From JACPNO01 sp963825405 (lineage in GTDB: Bacteria > Acidobacteriota > Terriglobia > Bryobacterales > Bryobacteraceae), in assembly GCA_963825405.1 (NCBI GenBank), contig CAWGTB010000015.1, positions 1-64,000 of the forward strand: 64,000 nt of DNA. Reading direction: 5' to 3'. The position numbers and the translations under genes were made by a program. The notes under the pieces are model-generated. The model did not search any database. It saw nothing but the letters and a program-made list of their open reading frames with translations, and was not told the origin of the DNA. This document shows positions 39,251 to 48,548 of this stretch, piece after piece (position 1 is the first letter of the stretch; each line of letters starts with the position of its first letter).

Positions 39251-40057
39251 ATGTCGGGTCAGAAAAGACTCATCATACGGCCCGGCGCCATCGGTGACTG
39301 CATTTTGGCGCTGCCCGCTATGGAATGGCTGCGCGGGCCTTATCTCGAGGTCTGGGCGCCATCGCAAGTTCTTTCGCTCGTGACATTTGCGGATCGGACG
39401 CGTTCCATTGCGGCTTCCGGATTGGAGATGCTTCCGTTCGATCCGCGGCCCGGTCTGGTGGAAGAACTGCGCCAATTTGATTCGATCGTTTCCTGGTATG
39501 GAACGAACCGTCCGGAGTTCAGGAAACTGGTGGGCGATCTCGGCCTGCCCTTCGAGTTTCTGCCGGCGCTGCCGCCTAAGGATTCAACTCTGCACGCGGC
39601 GGATTTCTTCCTGGCGCAGGTCGGAGGCACGCCGCCGGCGGTTCCGCGCATTCCGTGTCCGCGCGAATCTGGCGATTTTGCGATGCTGCATCCATTTGCC
39701 GGGAGCGCCGCTAAGCGCTGGCCGATGGAGCGATTCCGCGAGCTGGCACGCGTGCTGGAGCGTACGATGCCGGTCGAGTGGTGTGCCGGTCCGGAGGACG
39801 CGCTCGAGGGCGCTGTTCGCATTGAAAATCTGTACGAACTGGCGCGGTATCTGGCTCGGGCTCGTGTGTTCATCGGCAACGATTCGGGGATCACGCATCT
39901 CGCCGCTGCGGTGCAGACGCCAGTCGTCGCGCTATTCGGTCCGGCCGATCCACGCGTGTGGGCGCCGCGCGGAGAACGAGTGGCGGTCGTCGCTAAGCCG
40001 GAGATCGATCAAATTACCGTGCAGGAAGTTGTGGAAGCCATGCAACGTGTTTGGTAG
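39251..40057 (+). CDS. Glycosyltransferase family 9 (heptosyltransferase-like)
   Basis: 268 residues. IIRPGAIGDCILALPAMEWL is the N-terminal Rossmann motif with the catalytic-base region of the heptosyltransferase family. FAMLHPFAGSAAKRWPMERF binds the nucleotide sugar, and FIGNDSGITHLAAAVQTPVV is the GNDSG..H motif of GT9. It is shorter than WaaC/WaaF (about 320-350), with a reduced N-terminal domain. ATG 39251 is divergent from cysM with about 70 bases between. Role: transfer of a heptose-like sugar to lipopolysaccharide or another surface glycan. Confidence 0.85.
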   Translation: MSGQKRLIIRPGAIGDCILALPAMEWLRGPYLEVWAPSQVLSLVTFADRTRSIAASGLEMLPFDPRPGLVEELRQFDSIVSWYGTNRPEFRKLVGDLGLPFEFLPALPPKDSTLHAADFFLAQVGGTPPAVPRIPCPRESGDFAMLHPFAGSAAKRWPMERFRELARVLERTMPVEWCAGPEDALEGAVRIENLYELARYLARARVFIGNDSGITHLAAAVQTPVVALFGPADPRVWAPRGERVAVVAKPEIDQITVQEVVEAMQRVW

Positions 40058-40065
40058 CCGCGGCG

Positions 40066-40071
40066 TATACT
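40066..40071 (+). promoter_or_regulatory. Putative -10 box before the GNAT gene
   Basis: TATACT is six bases before ATG 40078 without a ribosome site, consistent with a leaderless start inside the 3' flank of the glycosyltransferase gene. Confidence 0.33.
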
Positions 40072-40077
40072 GCCTTG

Positions 40078-41065
40078 ATGGCAGCTCGGATTGAACCGGC
40101 CAGCAGGGTTGCGAAACCTGAACTGGTCGATCTGCGCCGCTGGCTTCCATGCAGCTCGAGGCGCTTCTGGACGACGAAGTCCGAGATCTGGCGCGAAGAG
40201 CTTGACTGGGATTTCAACAAGTCCGCCGAATTGGTGCGCCGCTTCGTCGACCTGCGCGGGTTGAGCGGCTGCGCGCTGATGGATGGCTCCGAGGCCGTCG
40301 GCTACTGCTACTACGTGCTCGAAGAACAAAAAGGGCTCATCGGCGATCTTGTATCTGAGCCGCGGATTTCAAACTCTCGAGAATGAGGACCTGCTGCTGC
40401 GGGCGGCGCTCGATGCCATGATCTCGTCGGGACAGAGTCACGCGCGTGGAAGCGCAGTTGATTCTTCTGGGTGAGCGGCGGAGCGAAACTGCGCCGCATG
40501 CGGAACTATCTGGCCAGCTTCGAGCGGAACTTCATGGCGCTCGATCTGCGGCGCAACCGCGCCCTCGAGCCTGCCAGCGTTGCGGCGCCGCATTCATCTG
40601 GAGCGCTGGGCTTCCTATCATCAGGAAGGCGCGGCGCAATTGATCGCCGCGGCGTACGAAGGGCACATCGACGGCCAGATTAACGATCAGTACCGTTCGA
40701 TCGAGGGTGCGCGGCGATTTTTGTACAACATCGTGCAATTTCCCGGCTGTGGCGCATTTTTTCAACCGGCGTCCTTTGTGGCGTTCGATATGGAAACGGG
40801 ACGCCTATGCGGTATTTCGCTCACCAGCCGTATCTCGGCGAACGCCGGACACGTCACGCAGGTTTGTGTTTCGCCGGCTGTCCGCGGTACCGGAACCGGG
40901 TACGAATTGCTGCGGCATTCGGCCGGCATGTTGCGCGAGCATGGCATGAACAGCGTTAGCCTGACTGTAACGGCCGCGAATTCGAGCGCTGTCGACCTTT
41001 ACGAACGCATGGGATTCCGGACAATCCGCAGGTTCCAGGCGCTGGTCTGGGAAGGCTTCGCGTAG
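40078..41065 (+). CDS. GNAT family N-acetyltransferase (two-lobed)
   Basis: About 328 residues in one merged locus. The N-terminal half (EELDWDFNKSAELVRRFVDL, DGSEAVGYCYYVLEEQKGLI) resembles a degenerate GNAT lobe. The C-terminal half has the acetyl-CoA motif HVTQVCVSPAVRGTGTGYEL (V..RGxGxG) and SLTVTAANSSAVDLYERMGF. Frame changes lie near 40360, 40480 and 40580, so the middle is uncertain. Substrate unknown. It runs in the same direction as the glycosyltransferase and ends about 95 bases before acpP. Confidence 0.75.
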
Positions 41066-41097
41066 GCGGTTTTGCGTCCCGTTCACCGGCGCTTCAC

Positions 41098-41126
41098 TTG
41101 CCAGATGGCTCGGTCGTCGCTAGAAT
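41098..41126 (+). promoter_or_regulatory. Sigma-70-type promoter of acpP
   Basis: TTGCCA (41098-41103) and TAGAAT (41121-41126) match five of six consensus bases each and are 17 bases apart. A strong AGGAGGAATC ribosome site lies directly before ATG 41160. This is the best promoter in the window, fitting a highly expressed gene. Confidence 0.65.
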
Positions 41127-41159
41127 CAATGAGTTCGCCCCAAAGTAGCAGGAGGAATC

Positions 41160-41399
41160 ATGGCCGTTGAGCAGAAGGTCAAGCAGATCATCGTCGAGCA
41201 ATTGGGCGTGGACGAAGCCCAGGTCGACAACAACGCGTCGTTCGTCGACGATCTGGGCGCCGATTCGCTCGATATCGTTGAGCTGGTCATGGCCTTTGAA
41301 GAAGCCTTCGAGCTGGAAATCCCCGACGAGGACGCCGAGAAAATCACCACCGTCAAAGACGCGATCGATTACATCGAAGCCAAAACACAAAAGAAGTAG
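41160..41399 (+). CDS. acpP: Acyl carrier protein
   Basis: 79 residues. The phosphopantetheine serine lies in FVDDLGADSLDIVELVMAFE (GADSLD), and EIPDEDAEKITTVKDAIDYI is typical of the third and fourth helices. It carries growing acyl chains for fatty-acid synthesis. fabF follows 28 bases later and both are likely expressed from the promoter at 41098-41126. The frame is intact. Confidence 0.97.
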   Translation: MAVEQKVKQIIVEQLGVDEAQVDNNASFVDDLGADSLDIVELVMAFEEAFELEIPDEDAEKITTVKDAIDYIEAKTQKK

Positions 41400-41426
41400 C
41401 CGGCGGTATACCCAGGAGCGTCGGAT

Positions 41427-42670
41427 TTGTCGCGCAGAGTTGTAGTCACGGGTGTGGGTCTGGTGTCAGCCTCTGGGCATCGGCACCGAGGAGACCTGGC
41501 AGGCGGTTCGTGCCGGGCCGCAACGGGATTGGCACGATCACGCAATTCGATGCGTCGGAATTCGCCTGCAGATCGCCGGGGAAGTGAAGAACTTCGACCC
41601 GGCCAGCTACATCGAGAAAAAAGAAATCAAGAAGATGGGGCGCTTCATTCAGTTCGCCATCGCGGCGTCGGAATACGCCCTGCGCGGCAGCGGCCTGAAA
41701 GTCGACGCCGGAGAACGCCGAGCGCGTCGGCGTTTACATCGGCAGCGGCATCGGTGGATTCGAAGTCATCGAGCGCGAGCACAAGAACCTGCTGCAATAC
41801 GGGCCGCGCCGCATCTCGCCATTTTTCATTCCGGCGACCATCGTCAATCTGGCCTCCGGTTACGTTTCGATCCGCACCGGAGCCAAGGGTCCCAACTCCG
41901 CGACCGCTACCGCCTGCACCACCAGCGCGCATTCCATCGGCGATTCGTTCAAGATCATCCAGCGCGATGACGCCGACGTGATGATCTGCGGCGGCGCGGA
42001 AGCCTGCATCACCCCGATGGGCATCGGCGGATTCGCCGCCATGCGCGCGCTATCCACGCGCAACGACGAGCCGGAGCGGGCCTCGCGGCCGTGGGATAAC
42101 GATCGCGACGGCTTCGTGGTGGGCGAAGGCGCCGGCATCGTGCTCCTGGAAGAACTGGAAATCGCCAAGCGGCGCGGCGCGAACATCATGGCCGAGATCG
42201 TCGGCTACGGAATGAGCGCCGACGCGTTCCACGTCACGGCTCCATCGGAAGATGGCGATGGCGCGTTTCGCGTGATGCGGAATGCCCTGCGCGACGCCAA
42301 GATCGAGCCGAGCGAGATCGATTACATCAACGCGCACGGCACGTCCACGCCGATGGGCGACCGCATCGAGACCAAAGCTATCAGGCGCTGCTTCGGCGAG
42401 CATGCCTACAAAGTGCCGGTGAGCTCGACCAAATCCATGACCGGGCATTTGCTCGGCGGCGCGGGCGGCCTGGAAGCCGGCATCACCGTGCTGGCGATTC
42501 GCGATCAGATTGCTCCGCCGACCATCAATCTGGACACTCCCGATCCCGAATGCGATCTCGACTACGTCCCCAACCACGCCCGGAAGACTATGATTCGTCA
42601 TGCGCTCACCAATTCGTTCGGGTTCGGCGGCACCAACGGGGCGTTGATTTTCAAGCGCTACGATCAATAG
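41427..42670 (+). CDS. fabF: 3-oxoacyl-ACP synthase II
   Basis: About 414 residues. It begins SRRVVVTGVGLVSA from TTG 41427, then continues in other frames. The thiolase-fold active site is complete: ATACTTSAHSIGDSFKIIQR (Cys), DYINAHGTSTPMGDRIETKA (His) and VSSTKSMTGHLLGGAGGLEA (Lys/His). NSFGFGGTNGALIF is the usual end. Frame changes lie near 41470, 41570 and 41715. It condenses malonyl-ACP with acyl-ACP. The gene follows acpP as in many bacteria, and its stop is six bases before etfB. Confidence 0.92.
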
Positions 42671-42676
42671 GAATCC

Positions 42677-43451
42677 ATGAAAATTGTTGTTGCGATCAAG
42701 CAAGTGCCCGCGCGCGATTCGCTGCTGCGCGTGAACGCGGATGGCTCCTGGATACAGGATGCCGACCTGAGCTACGAGATCAACGAGCCTGACGCCTACG
42801 CGCTGGAAGAAGGCTTGCAGCAGAAAGAAAAGCATGGCGGAGAAGTGGTCGCTGTTGTGCGCGGGCCCGGCGCGGGCCGCGCAAACCATTCGCGAAGCGT
42901 TGGCAAAAGGCGCGGACCGGGCCATTCACATCGAAGAAGAGAATTTAGGCGCATACGATCCGTTGGGTCTGGCGCGGCTGATGGCGGCGGCGCTCACGCC
43001 CGAGAAGCCCGATCTGATTCTGACCGGCCTGCAGTCCGACGATTTGGGCTACGGACAGACCGGTGTGATCCTGGCGGAGCTGATGAATCTGGCGCACGCC
43101 ACGATCATCATGCACGTGGAAAAAACGGACAGCGGCATCCGCGTGAAGCGTGAACTGGAAGACGGCTGGTTCCAGCACGTGGCCATGCCGCTGCCTGCGC
43201 TGCTCACCATGCAAAGCGGCAGCAACAAACTGCGCTACGCCACGCTGATGGGAATCAAGAAAGCCAAGAACAAGGAAATCAAACGGGTCACGGCTGCGGA
43301 TTTGGGCGCTGCTCCCGGCGCAGCATCCATTCATCTGGCGCGGATTTACATGCCGGAACGCACTAAGCGCACGCAATTATTCGATGGACCGCCCAAGGAA
43401 GCCGCGGCAAAACTGGTGGAGAAGTTGAAGTTCGAGGCGCGCGTATTATGA
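42677..43451 (+). CDS. etfB: Electron transfer flavoprotein subunit beta
   Basis: About 258 residues. N-terminal KIVVAIKQVPARDSLLRVNA and YEINEPDAYALEEGLQQKEK; then, after a frame change near 42850, AQTIREALAKGADRAIHIEE and DLILTGLQSDDLGYGQTGVI, the conserved ETF-beta AMP/dimer region. MPLPALLTMQSGSNKLRYAT is the signature. With EtfA it carries electrons from acyl-CoA dehydrogenases to the quinone pool. Its stop overlaps the etfA start (ATGA-type, 43448-43451). Confidence 0.92.
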
Positions 43452-44425
43452 GCATCCTCGCAGTGATGGAGCAGCGGGCGGGCACCTGGAACAAGATGTC
43501 GTGGGAGACGCTGGCGGCGGCGCAACAGATCGGCACCGAGCTCAATCTGCCGGTAGAGGCTGCGGTCCTTGGCGAGGATGTAGGCGGGTTGGCGGCGGAG
43601 CTTGGCGGCAAGAAGCTGAACGCCGTTCATGCAGTCACACACGCATTGCTGAAGGACTACACGCCGGACGGCTATGCGGCTGCGCTCCGGCAACTGATTG
43701 CGCGCTGTAATTCGCGGCTGGTGATTTTTCCGCACACGTACCAGGTGCGCGACTTCGCGCCTAAGCTGGCCACCTCGCTCGGACGCGTGTTGGTGAGCGA
43801 TGTGGTTTCGCATCGCATCCAGGATGGCCAGCCGGTGATGGTGCGCCAGTTGTTTCAAGGCAAGATCAATGTGGATGTAAGTTTTGTGGGAGACGCGCCG
43901 CATTTCGCGTCATTGCAGGCCGGGGCTTACCGGGCCGACAAAGTAGAAGGTGGGACGGCGCCTGTGGAAGCATTCGCACCTGAACTGGATGCGGCGCAGA
44001 ATCGTACGCAACCCGCCGAGCTGTTTCGTGAATCGCAGCGCGCTGTGGATTTGGGGGCGGCGGAAATCATCGTGTCGGTGGGGCGGGGAATCAAGGAAGC
44101 CGAAAATATTCCGATCGTGCAGAAGCTGGCGGACGCGCTGGGAGCGGAGTTGGCGGCGTCGCGGCCGATTTGCGATAGCGGGTGGCTGCCGATGGAGCGC
44201 CAGGTGGGCAGCTCGGGACAGACCGTTGCGCCGAAGATGTACCTGGCTGTGGGAATCTCAGGCGCAATCCAACACCTGGTGGGCATGAAAGGTTCGAAGA
44301 CCATCGTGGCCATCAACAAAGATCCGGAGGCGCCGATTTTCGAGGTGGCGGACTACGGAATCGTGGGGGATCTGTTCCAGGTGGTGCCGGCGCTGATCGA
44401 GGAAATTCTGAAAGCTAAGGGATAA
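43448..44425 (+). CDS. etfA: Electron transfer flavoprotein subunit alpha
   Basis: 325 residues, uninterrupted. The FAD-binding C-terminal domain has DSGWLPMERQVGSSGQTVAP, YLAVGISGAIQHLVGMKGSK and TIVAINKDPEAPIFEVADYG, all hallmarks of ETF-alpha. The N-terminal domain pairs with EtfB. It ends 6 bases before the palindromic repeat R1 copy 3. The etfBA pair sits between fatty-acid synthesis and an acyl-CoA ligase, which suggests use in acyl-CoA oxidation. Confidence 0.95.
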   Translation: MSILAVMEQRAGTWNKMSWETLAAAQQIGTELNLPVEAAVLGEDVGGLAAELGGKKLNAVHAVTHALLKDYTPDGYAAALRQLIARCNSRLVIFPHTYQVRDFAPKLATSLGRVLVSDVVSHRIQDGQPVMVRQLFQGKINVDVSFVGDAPHFASLQAGAYRADKVEGGTAPVEAFAPELDAAQNRTQPAELFRESQRAVDLGAAEIIVSVGRGIKEAENIPIVQKLADALGAELAASRPICDSGWLPMERQVGSSGQTVAPKMYLAVGISGAIQHLVGMKGSKTIVAINKDPEAPIFEVADYGIVGDLFQVVPALIEEILKAKG

Positions 44426-44431
44426 CACCAA

Positions 44432-44528
44432 CAAGACATTTCTCGCAGAGACGCAGAGAGCGCGGAGAACTACTAAGACAAGAACTTATTTTTTATGATT
44501 TTCTCTGCGTCTCTGCGAGAAATGTTTT
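44432..44528. repeat. Palindromic repeat R1, copy 3
   Basis: Left arm AAGACATTTCTCGCAGAGAC (from 44432) and right arm (44499-44528, with CTGCGTCTCTGCGAGAAATG) are inverted. It lies between the convergent etfA and acyl-CoA ligase genes, where it may act as a bidirectional terminator-like hairpin. It is the most symmetric of the three copies. Confidence 0.87.
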
Positions 44529-44532
44529 GGTT

Positions 44533-46315
44533 CTAACGCGACTCTTCTTTCCCCGCGTAGAGCTCGTCGATCAGTCGTCTAAAATTCTGGATCACCCGAT
44601 CGCGCCGTACCTTCATGGTGGCGGTGAGCTCTCCTTCTTCGATGGAAAAGTCGCGTTCCAAGACGCGGAACTTGCGCACCTGCTCGAAGGGCGCGAGCTG
44701 TTTGTTGATACGGCTTACAATTTTTTGAATTTCCGCCACTACCGGGGCTGCGGTAGCGAGCTCCGCAAGGGGGCGTCCGTGCATGCCGTCCAGCGCCTCG
44801 GCGGCTGTCGCATTTAGCGTGACCAGCGCGGTGACATAAGGCAGGCGATCGCCGATTAACAGCACCTGGCTGATCAGAGGCTCGAACTTGAACAGGTTTT
44901 CCAAACGCGCCGGGAAAATTTTCTTGCCGTTGGAGGCAACGATCATTTCCTTTTTGCGGCCGGTGATAAAGATGTAGCCTTCTTTATCGATCGAAGCGAC
45001 ATCGCCGGTGTGCAGCCAGCCGCCGCGCAGCACTTCGGCGGTGGCGGCGGGATCGTTGTAATATCCCGTAAACAGGCATGGGCTTTTCACTAACAGCTCG
45101 CCATCGGCGGCCACGCGCACATTTACGCCGGGCAGCGCTTTTCCAATGCTTCCCGGCCGAGGCTTGTCGACTGGATTGAAAGACGCCACGCCGCCTTCGG
45201 TGAGGCCGTAGCCTTCGATGAGCGGCATGCCGATGGCCTCGTAAAATTCGGCGAGCTCGGCGCCGAGGGGCGCGGCTCCGGATGCTGCGATACGAATCGA
45301 GCCGCCCAGGCGGGCGCGCACCTGGTTAAAAATCAGGCGGTCGGCCCAGCGAAGAGGCCAGCGGATACGAGCCGGTACGCGCTGGCCGCGGCGGCGATAA
45401 CGCGCGGCCGCGAGGCCCAATCCCAGCGCGCCGTAGAACGCTTTTTGCGCGACGGCCGGCTTCTTCTTGAGCTCCGTGCAGATAGTGGAATAGACCCGCT
45501 CCCACATGCGGGGCGGTGCCAGCAGAATGGTCGGCCTCAGCGCCTTGATCTCCTGCGGCAGGCTCATCAGGCCATGGGAGAAGGTCACCGGCATGCCGCA
45601 GCGGAGCGGCACCAGCTCGATTACCACGCGCTGCGCAATGTGGGCGGACGGCAGAAAAGCGATGGTGCGATCCTCGGGGCCGACGGCAAAAACGTGCGGC
45701 GCCATATCCGCATTGGCGACCAGCGCGGCGTGGGTGACCAGCACCATCTTAGGATCGCCGGTGGCGCCGGAGGTGAGATAGAGCACGGCGGGATCGGCGG
45801 CTTGCACCTCGGCGGCCAGACGCGCGGGCAATTGCGGATCGGCGGCGATGGCGGCGCGGCCGCTCTGCCGCAATTGCTCCAGCGCGATCGCGCCGGGTGC
45901 TTCGCCGGTCAGCAGAATCCAATGCGCGACGCAGGCATCGGCCAACGCGGCAAGCTGTTTGGGCGTCTCGACGAAAACCGCTTTCGCATTGCAGTTGCGA
46001 ATCGTGCGCACCTGATCTTTGGCGGGGTAGCTGGGATACATGGCGGCGGCCACCGACCCGTTGGCCATCACACCGATGTCGGCCAGATAGAACTCCAGGC
46101 GGGTTTCGGAGTTCAGGGCCACAATATCCCCTTTGCCGATTCCCAACGCGCGCAAGCCGCAAGCAATTTCGCGAACGGCAGTCGCGGTACTGATTCCAGG
46201 AGAGCGTGCGAAATTTGCGCTGTCCGTCTTCGGTATAAGGTTGGTGCAGCGCGGGCGCGTCGCCATAGCGCTCCGCAGTCTCTTCGAGCAGGCGGAAGAC
46301 GGTACGTGAACTCAT
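44533..46315 (-). CDS. Long-chain fatty-acid-CoA ligase (AMP-binding)
   Basis: About 594 residues. The P-loop-like A3 motif is VLYLTSGATGDPKMVLVTHA, A5 is GMPLIEGYGLTEGGVASFNP, and A7/A8 are in GWLHTGDVASIDKEGYIFIT and GRKKEMIVASNGKKIFPARL. The catalytic lysine is in ELTATMKVRRDRVI. The N-terminus (SSRTVFRLLEETAERYGDAP, ATG 46315) is in a different frame; the change is near 46195. This FACL class with an insertion and the GRKK[DE]-type motif activates long-chain acids. It starts ten bases after the plsC stop on the same strand, so the two are likely an operon. Confidence 0.9.
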
Positions 46316-46325
46316 CGGGAAAATG

Positions 46326-47069
46326 CTAACACGCCCGGACCGGAGTCTCCGCCGCGAGACCGGCCAAACGCGCGACCTCATTCTCCAAACGGCGATTGAG
46401 TTCGCCGCGGTCGTGGAGTTTCATGCCGGCGGTGGGAATCGGATCGCCCACGCAGAGGCTCACCGGACCTCGCCGGACGTAGCTCGAACCCATCGGCAAA
46501 ATTTCACGCGTGCCGATAATACCCACCGGCACGACAGGCACACCGGCTTTGATGGCGATGTAGGCCGCGCCCTCTTTGAATTCGCGCATGGGACCGCCGG
46601 TGCGCCCACCTTCGGGAAACAGAAGCACCGACACGCCGCCTTCGCGAATCAGGCGCGCGCCATCTACCAGCGTTTTCACCGAAGCGCGCGGATCGCCGCG
46701 ATACACCGGCAGGTGTCCGGCACGGCGCAAATACCAGCCGATGAACGGGACATGAAACAGGCCATGCTTGGCGAAAAAGCGGAACTGAAGCGGAATGTGT
46801 CCCAAGGCCACCGGCGTGTCCATGAAACTGCGATGGTTGGCGACCAGCACATAACTCTTGGCGGAATCCAGCTTTTCAATGCCTTCGACTTTGACTCTGA
46901 CGCCGGCAATTCGCAGCAACCCGCGCGACCAGACGCCGGCGATGCGATGCTGGGCCCGGCCGGTGCCATCGATAAACGACGCCAGCATCGATGCCGACCA
47001 CATAATCATGGTCCAAATAATGATGAGCGGATCGGTAATCAGCAGCGCGCGAATGTATCCGGCCGACAT
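46326..47069 (-). CDS. plsC: 1-acyl-sn-glycerol-3-phosphate acyltransferase (PlsC-like)
   Basis: 247 residues with an N-terminal membrane helix (ALLITDPLIIIWTMIMWSAS). Motif I is SYVLVANHRSFMDTPVALGH (NHX4D), motif II FIGWYLRRAGHLPVYRGDPR, motif III VLLFPEGGRTGGPMREFKEG and motif IV AGVPVVPVGIIG. It acylates lysophosphatidate in phospholipid synthesis; the ligase downstream may supply acyl-CoA. ATG 47069 is divergent from the HDOD gene. Confidence 0.9.
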   Translation of the reverse strand: MSAGYIRALLITDPLIIIWTMIMWSASMLASFIDGTGRAQHRIAGVWSRGLLRIAGVRVKVEGIEKLDSAKSYVLVANHRSFMDTPVALGHIPLQFRFFAKHGLFHVPFIGWYLRRAGHLPVYRGDPRASVKTLVDGARLIREGGVSVLLFPEGGRTGGPMREFKEGAAYIAIKAGVPVVPVGIIGTREILPMGSSYVRRGPVSLCVGDPIPTAGMKLHDRGELNRRLENEVARLAGLAAETPVRAC

Positions 47070-47196
47070 GTCCGAACACCAGTCTAACGGTATACGTTTA
47101 CCCTCTGCTACACGGCGGTTGTAGGCAAAAATTCTGGCCGAAATTAACCAAAGCGATACTGTCGCTTAAGGTGATCTTGGGTTACAGTTGCTCTGG

Positions 47197-48063
47197 ATGC
47201 AAATGAACCTGGCGCAACTCGGGGATGGATTCAACGCGGCTATGTTCGCGGTGCCGGACAAACTAGCCAAATTACCGCCGCTCAGTCCGGCGGCTTTGAA
47301 ACTTTTGAACCTCACGTCGGAAAGCGACGTGGAGCTCAAGCAGTACGTACAGATCATTGAATCTGATCCGTTGCTGACCGCCGAAGTCTTGCAAATGGCG
47401 AATTCTCCGCTATTTGGCTTTACGACCAACGTTCACGTATTGGGCCACGCCATTACGCTGATCGGCCCGGAGCGGATAAAGACTCTGGCAGTCACCGCCG
47501 CCATGAAAGCTTACACCGGCGGCGGACGTTCGGAGGCAATGCGCGTTAGCTGGAAACACAGCCTGGCTTGCGCGCTGCTGTGCCGCGAAGTTGCTCAATT
47601 TTTCAAACTGAGCGAGGATCGCTGCTACACGGTTGGGTTGATGCACGACATCGGCCGATTGGGACTGATCAAATCCTTCACTCACCAGTACGATCAGATA
47701 CTGGCGCCCGAATACGTATGCAGCGAAGAAGTGATTCGCGTCGAATCGACGATGCTGGGCATCGATCATTGCCAAGCCGGATTCTGGCTTACGCGCACGT
47801 GGGGCTTCCCCGCCGGCTTCTCTCAAGTTTCCGCGCACCATCACGACCCGATGACCAACGAGCATCCCGAACTGGTGCAGGTAGTCCAAGTGGGCTGCCA
47901 ACTGGCGGATTGCCTCGGTTTTTCGGCGGTGCGCTGGCACAGGAGCCAGAGCTGCGAACAAATTCTTTCGCACGTTCCGCGCCTATCCGTGGATGACCCG
48001 GCCTGGTCCGCGGGCAAACTGCGCGAAAAGATCACCGAAAAGATTCAAAACGCCAGCCACTAG
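47197..48063 (+). CDS. HDOD domain protein
   Basis: 288 residues. The N-terminal part LPPLSPAALKLLNLTSESDV and VQIIESDPLLTAEVLQMANS is the HDOD start, and HAITLIGPERIKTLAVTAAM continues it. The remnant HD pair is LMHDIGRLGLIKSF, so metal binding is possible. HHHDP is a further potential ligand. HDOD proteins regulate signalling (for example motility, competence, two-component systems); no enzymatic activity is known for most. The ATG at 47197 is preceded eight bases upstream by TACAGT (47183-47188). It precedes a kinase-receiver operon by about 480 bases. Confidence 0.85.
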   Translation: MQMNLAQLGDGFNAAMFAVPDKLAKLPPLSPAALKLLNLTSESDVELKQYVQIIESDPLLTAEVLQMANSPLFGFTTNVHVLGHAITLIGPERIKTLAVTAAMKAYTGGGRSEAMRVSWKHSLACALLCREVAQFFKLSEDRCYTVGLMHDIGRLGLIKSFTHQYDQILAPEYVCSEEVIRVESTMLGIDHCQAGFWLTRTWGFPAGFSQVSAHHHDPMTNEHPELVQVVQVGCQLADCLGFSAVRWHRSQSCEQILSHVPRLSVDDPAWSAGKLREKITEKIQNASH

Positions 48064-48350
48064 GCTGCGCAGTTACTCTTCACTCCGCATGAATACATAG
48101 CAGCCGCCAGGCGGCTCGTGTTTTGTTGAGTGAATTCCCACACCTTCACCCACATGCCGTGGTCGTAGTGCGATATCACCCATCGCTACCCGTACTTACG
48201 TCGGTTAATTTCGGCTGAAAAGACTCGACAAAAATCCACTTAGACTTTGGCGCGCCGTTTGCCTTGATCAAAAGCGTGATGTGCAATCGGGTGACCGGCT
48301 CCAGGAAGCGCGCACCGGAAGACGCGTCCGAAAGGCGAGGTGAAGCGCTC

Positions 48351-48548
48351 ATGACGGAAAAACCTCAGACGGGTACAGTAGCCCTCTGCCCCTGCTGCAG
48401 TTCCACCATTCCACATCATTGGCCGCACGGCTGCATCAGCCTGCTGGAAGCTCAAGTGGCTGCTCTTCAGGAACAACTGGCCAAGGCACACGAAGAACCG
48501 GCGGCCGGCAGGATCAGTCAATCAAGCTCAGGAGCCAGATATGTTTAG
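48351..48548 (+). CDS. Small Cys-rich/coiled-coil hypothetical protein
   Basis: 65 residues. The first half contains CPCCSSTIPHHWPHGC, which has a C-x-C-C/H-H/H/C arrangement that could hold zinc. The second half ISLLEAQVAALQEQLAKAHE is a short amphipathic helix with heptads. The stop lies 8 bases inside the start of the histidine kinase gene (48541), so the two are coupled. I do not recognise the family. The ORF is open upstream, with 48351 the first ATG; bases 48064-48350 hold nothing else that I can identify. Confidence 0.5.
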   Translation: MTEKPQTGTVALCPCCSSTIPHHWPHGCISLLEAQVAALQEQLAKAHEEPAAGRISQSSSGARYV

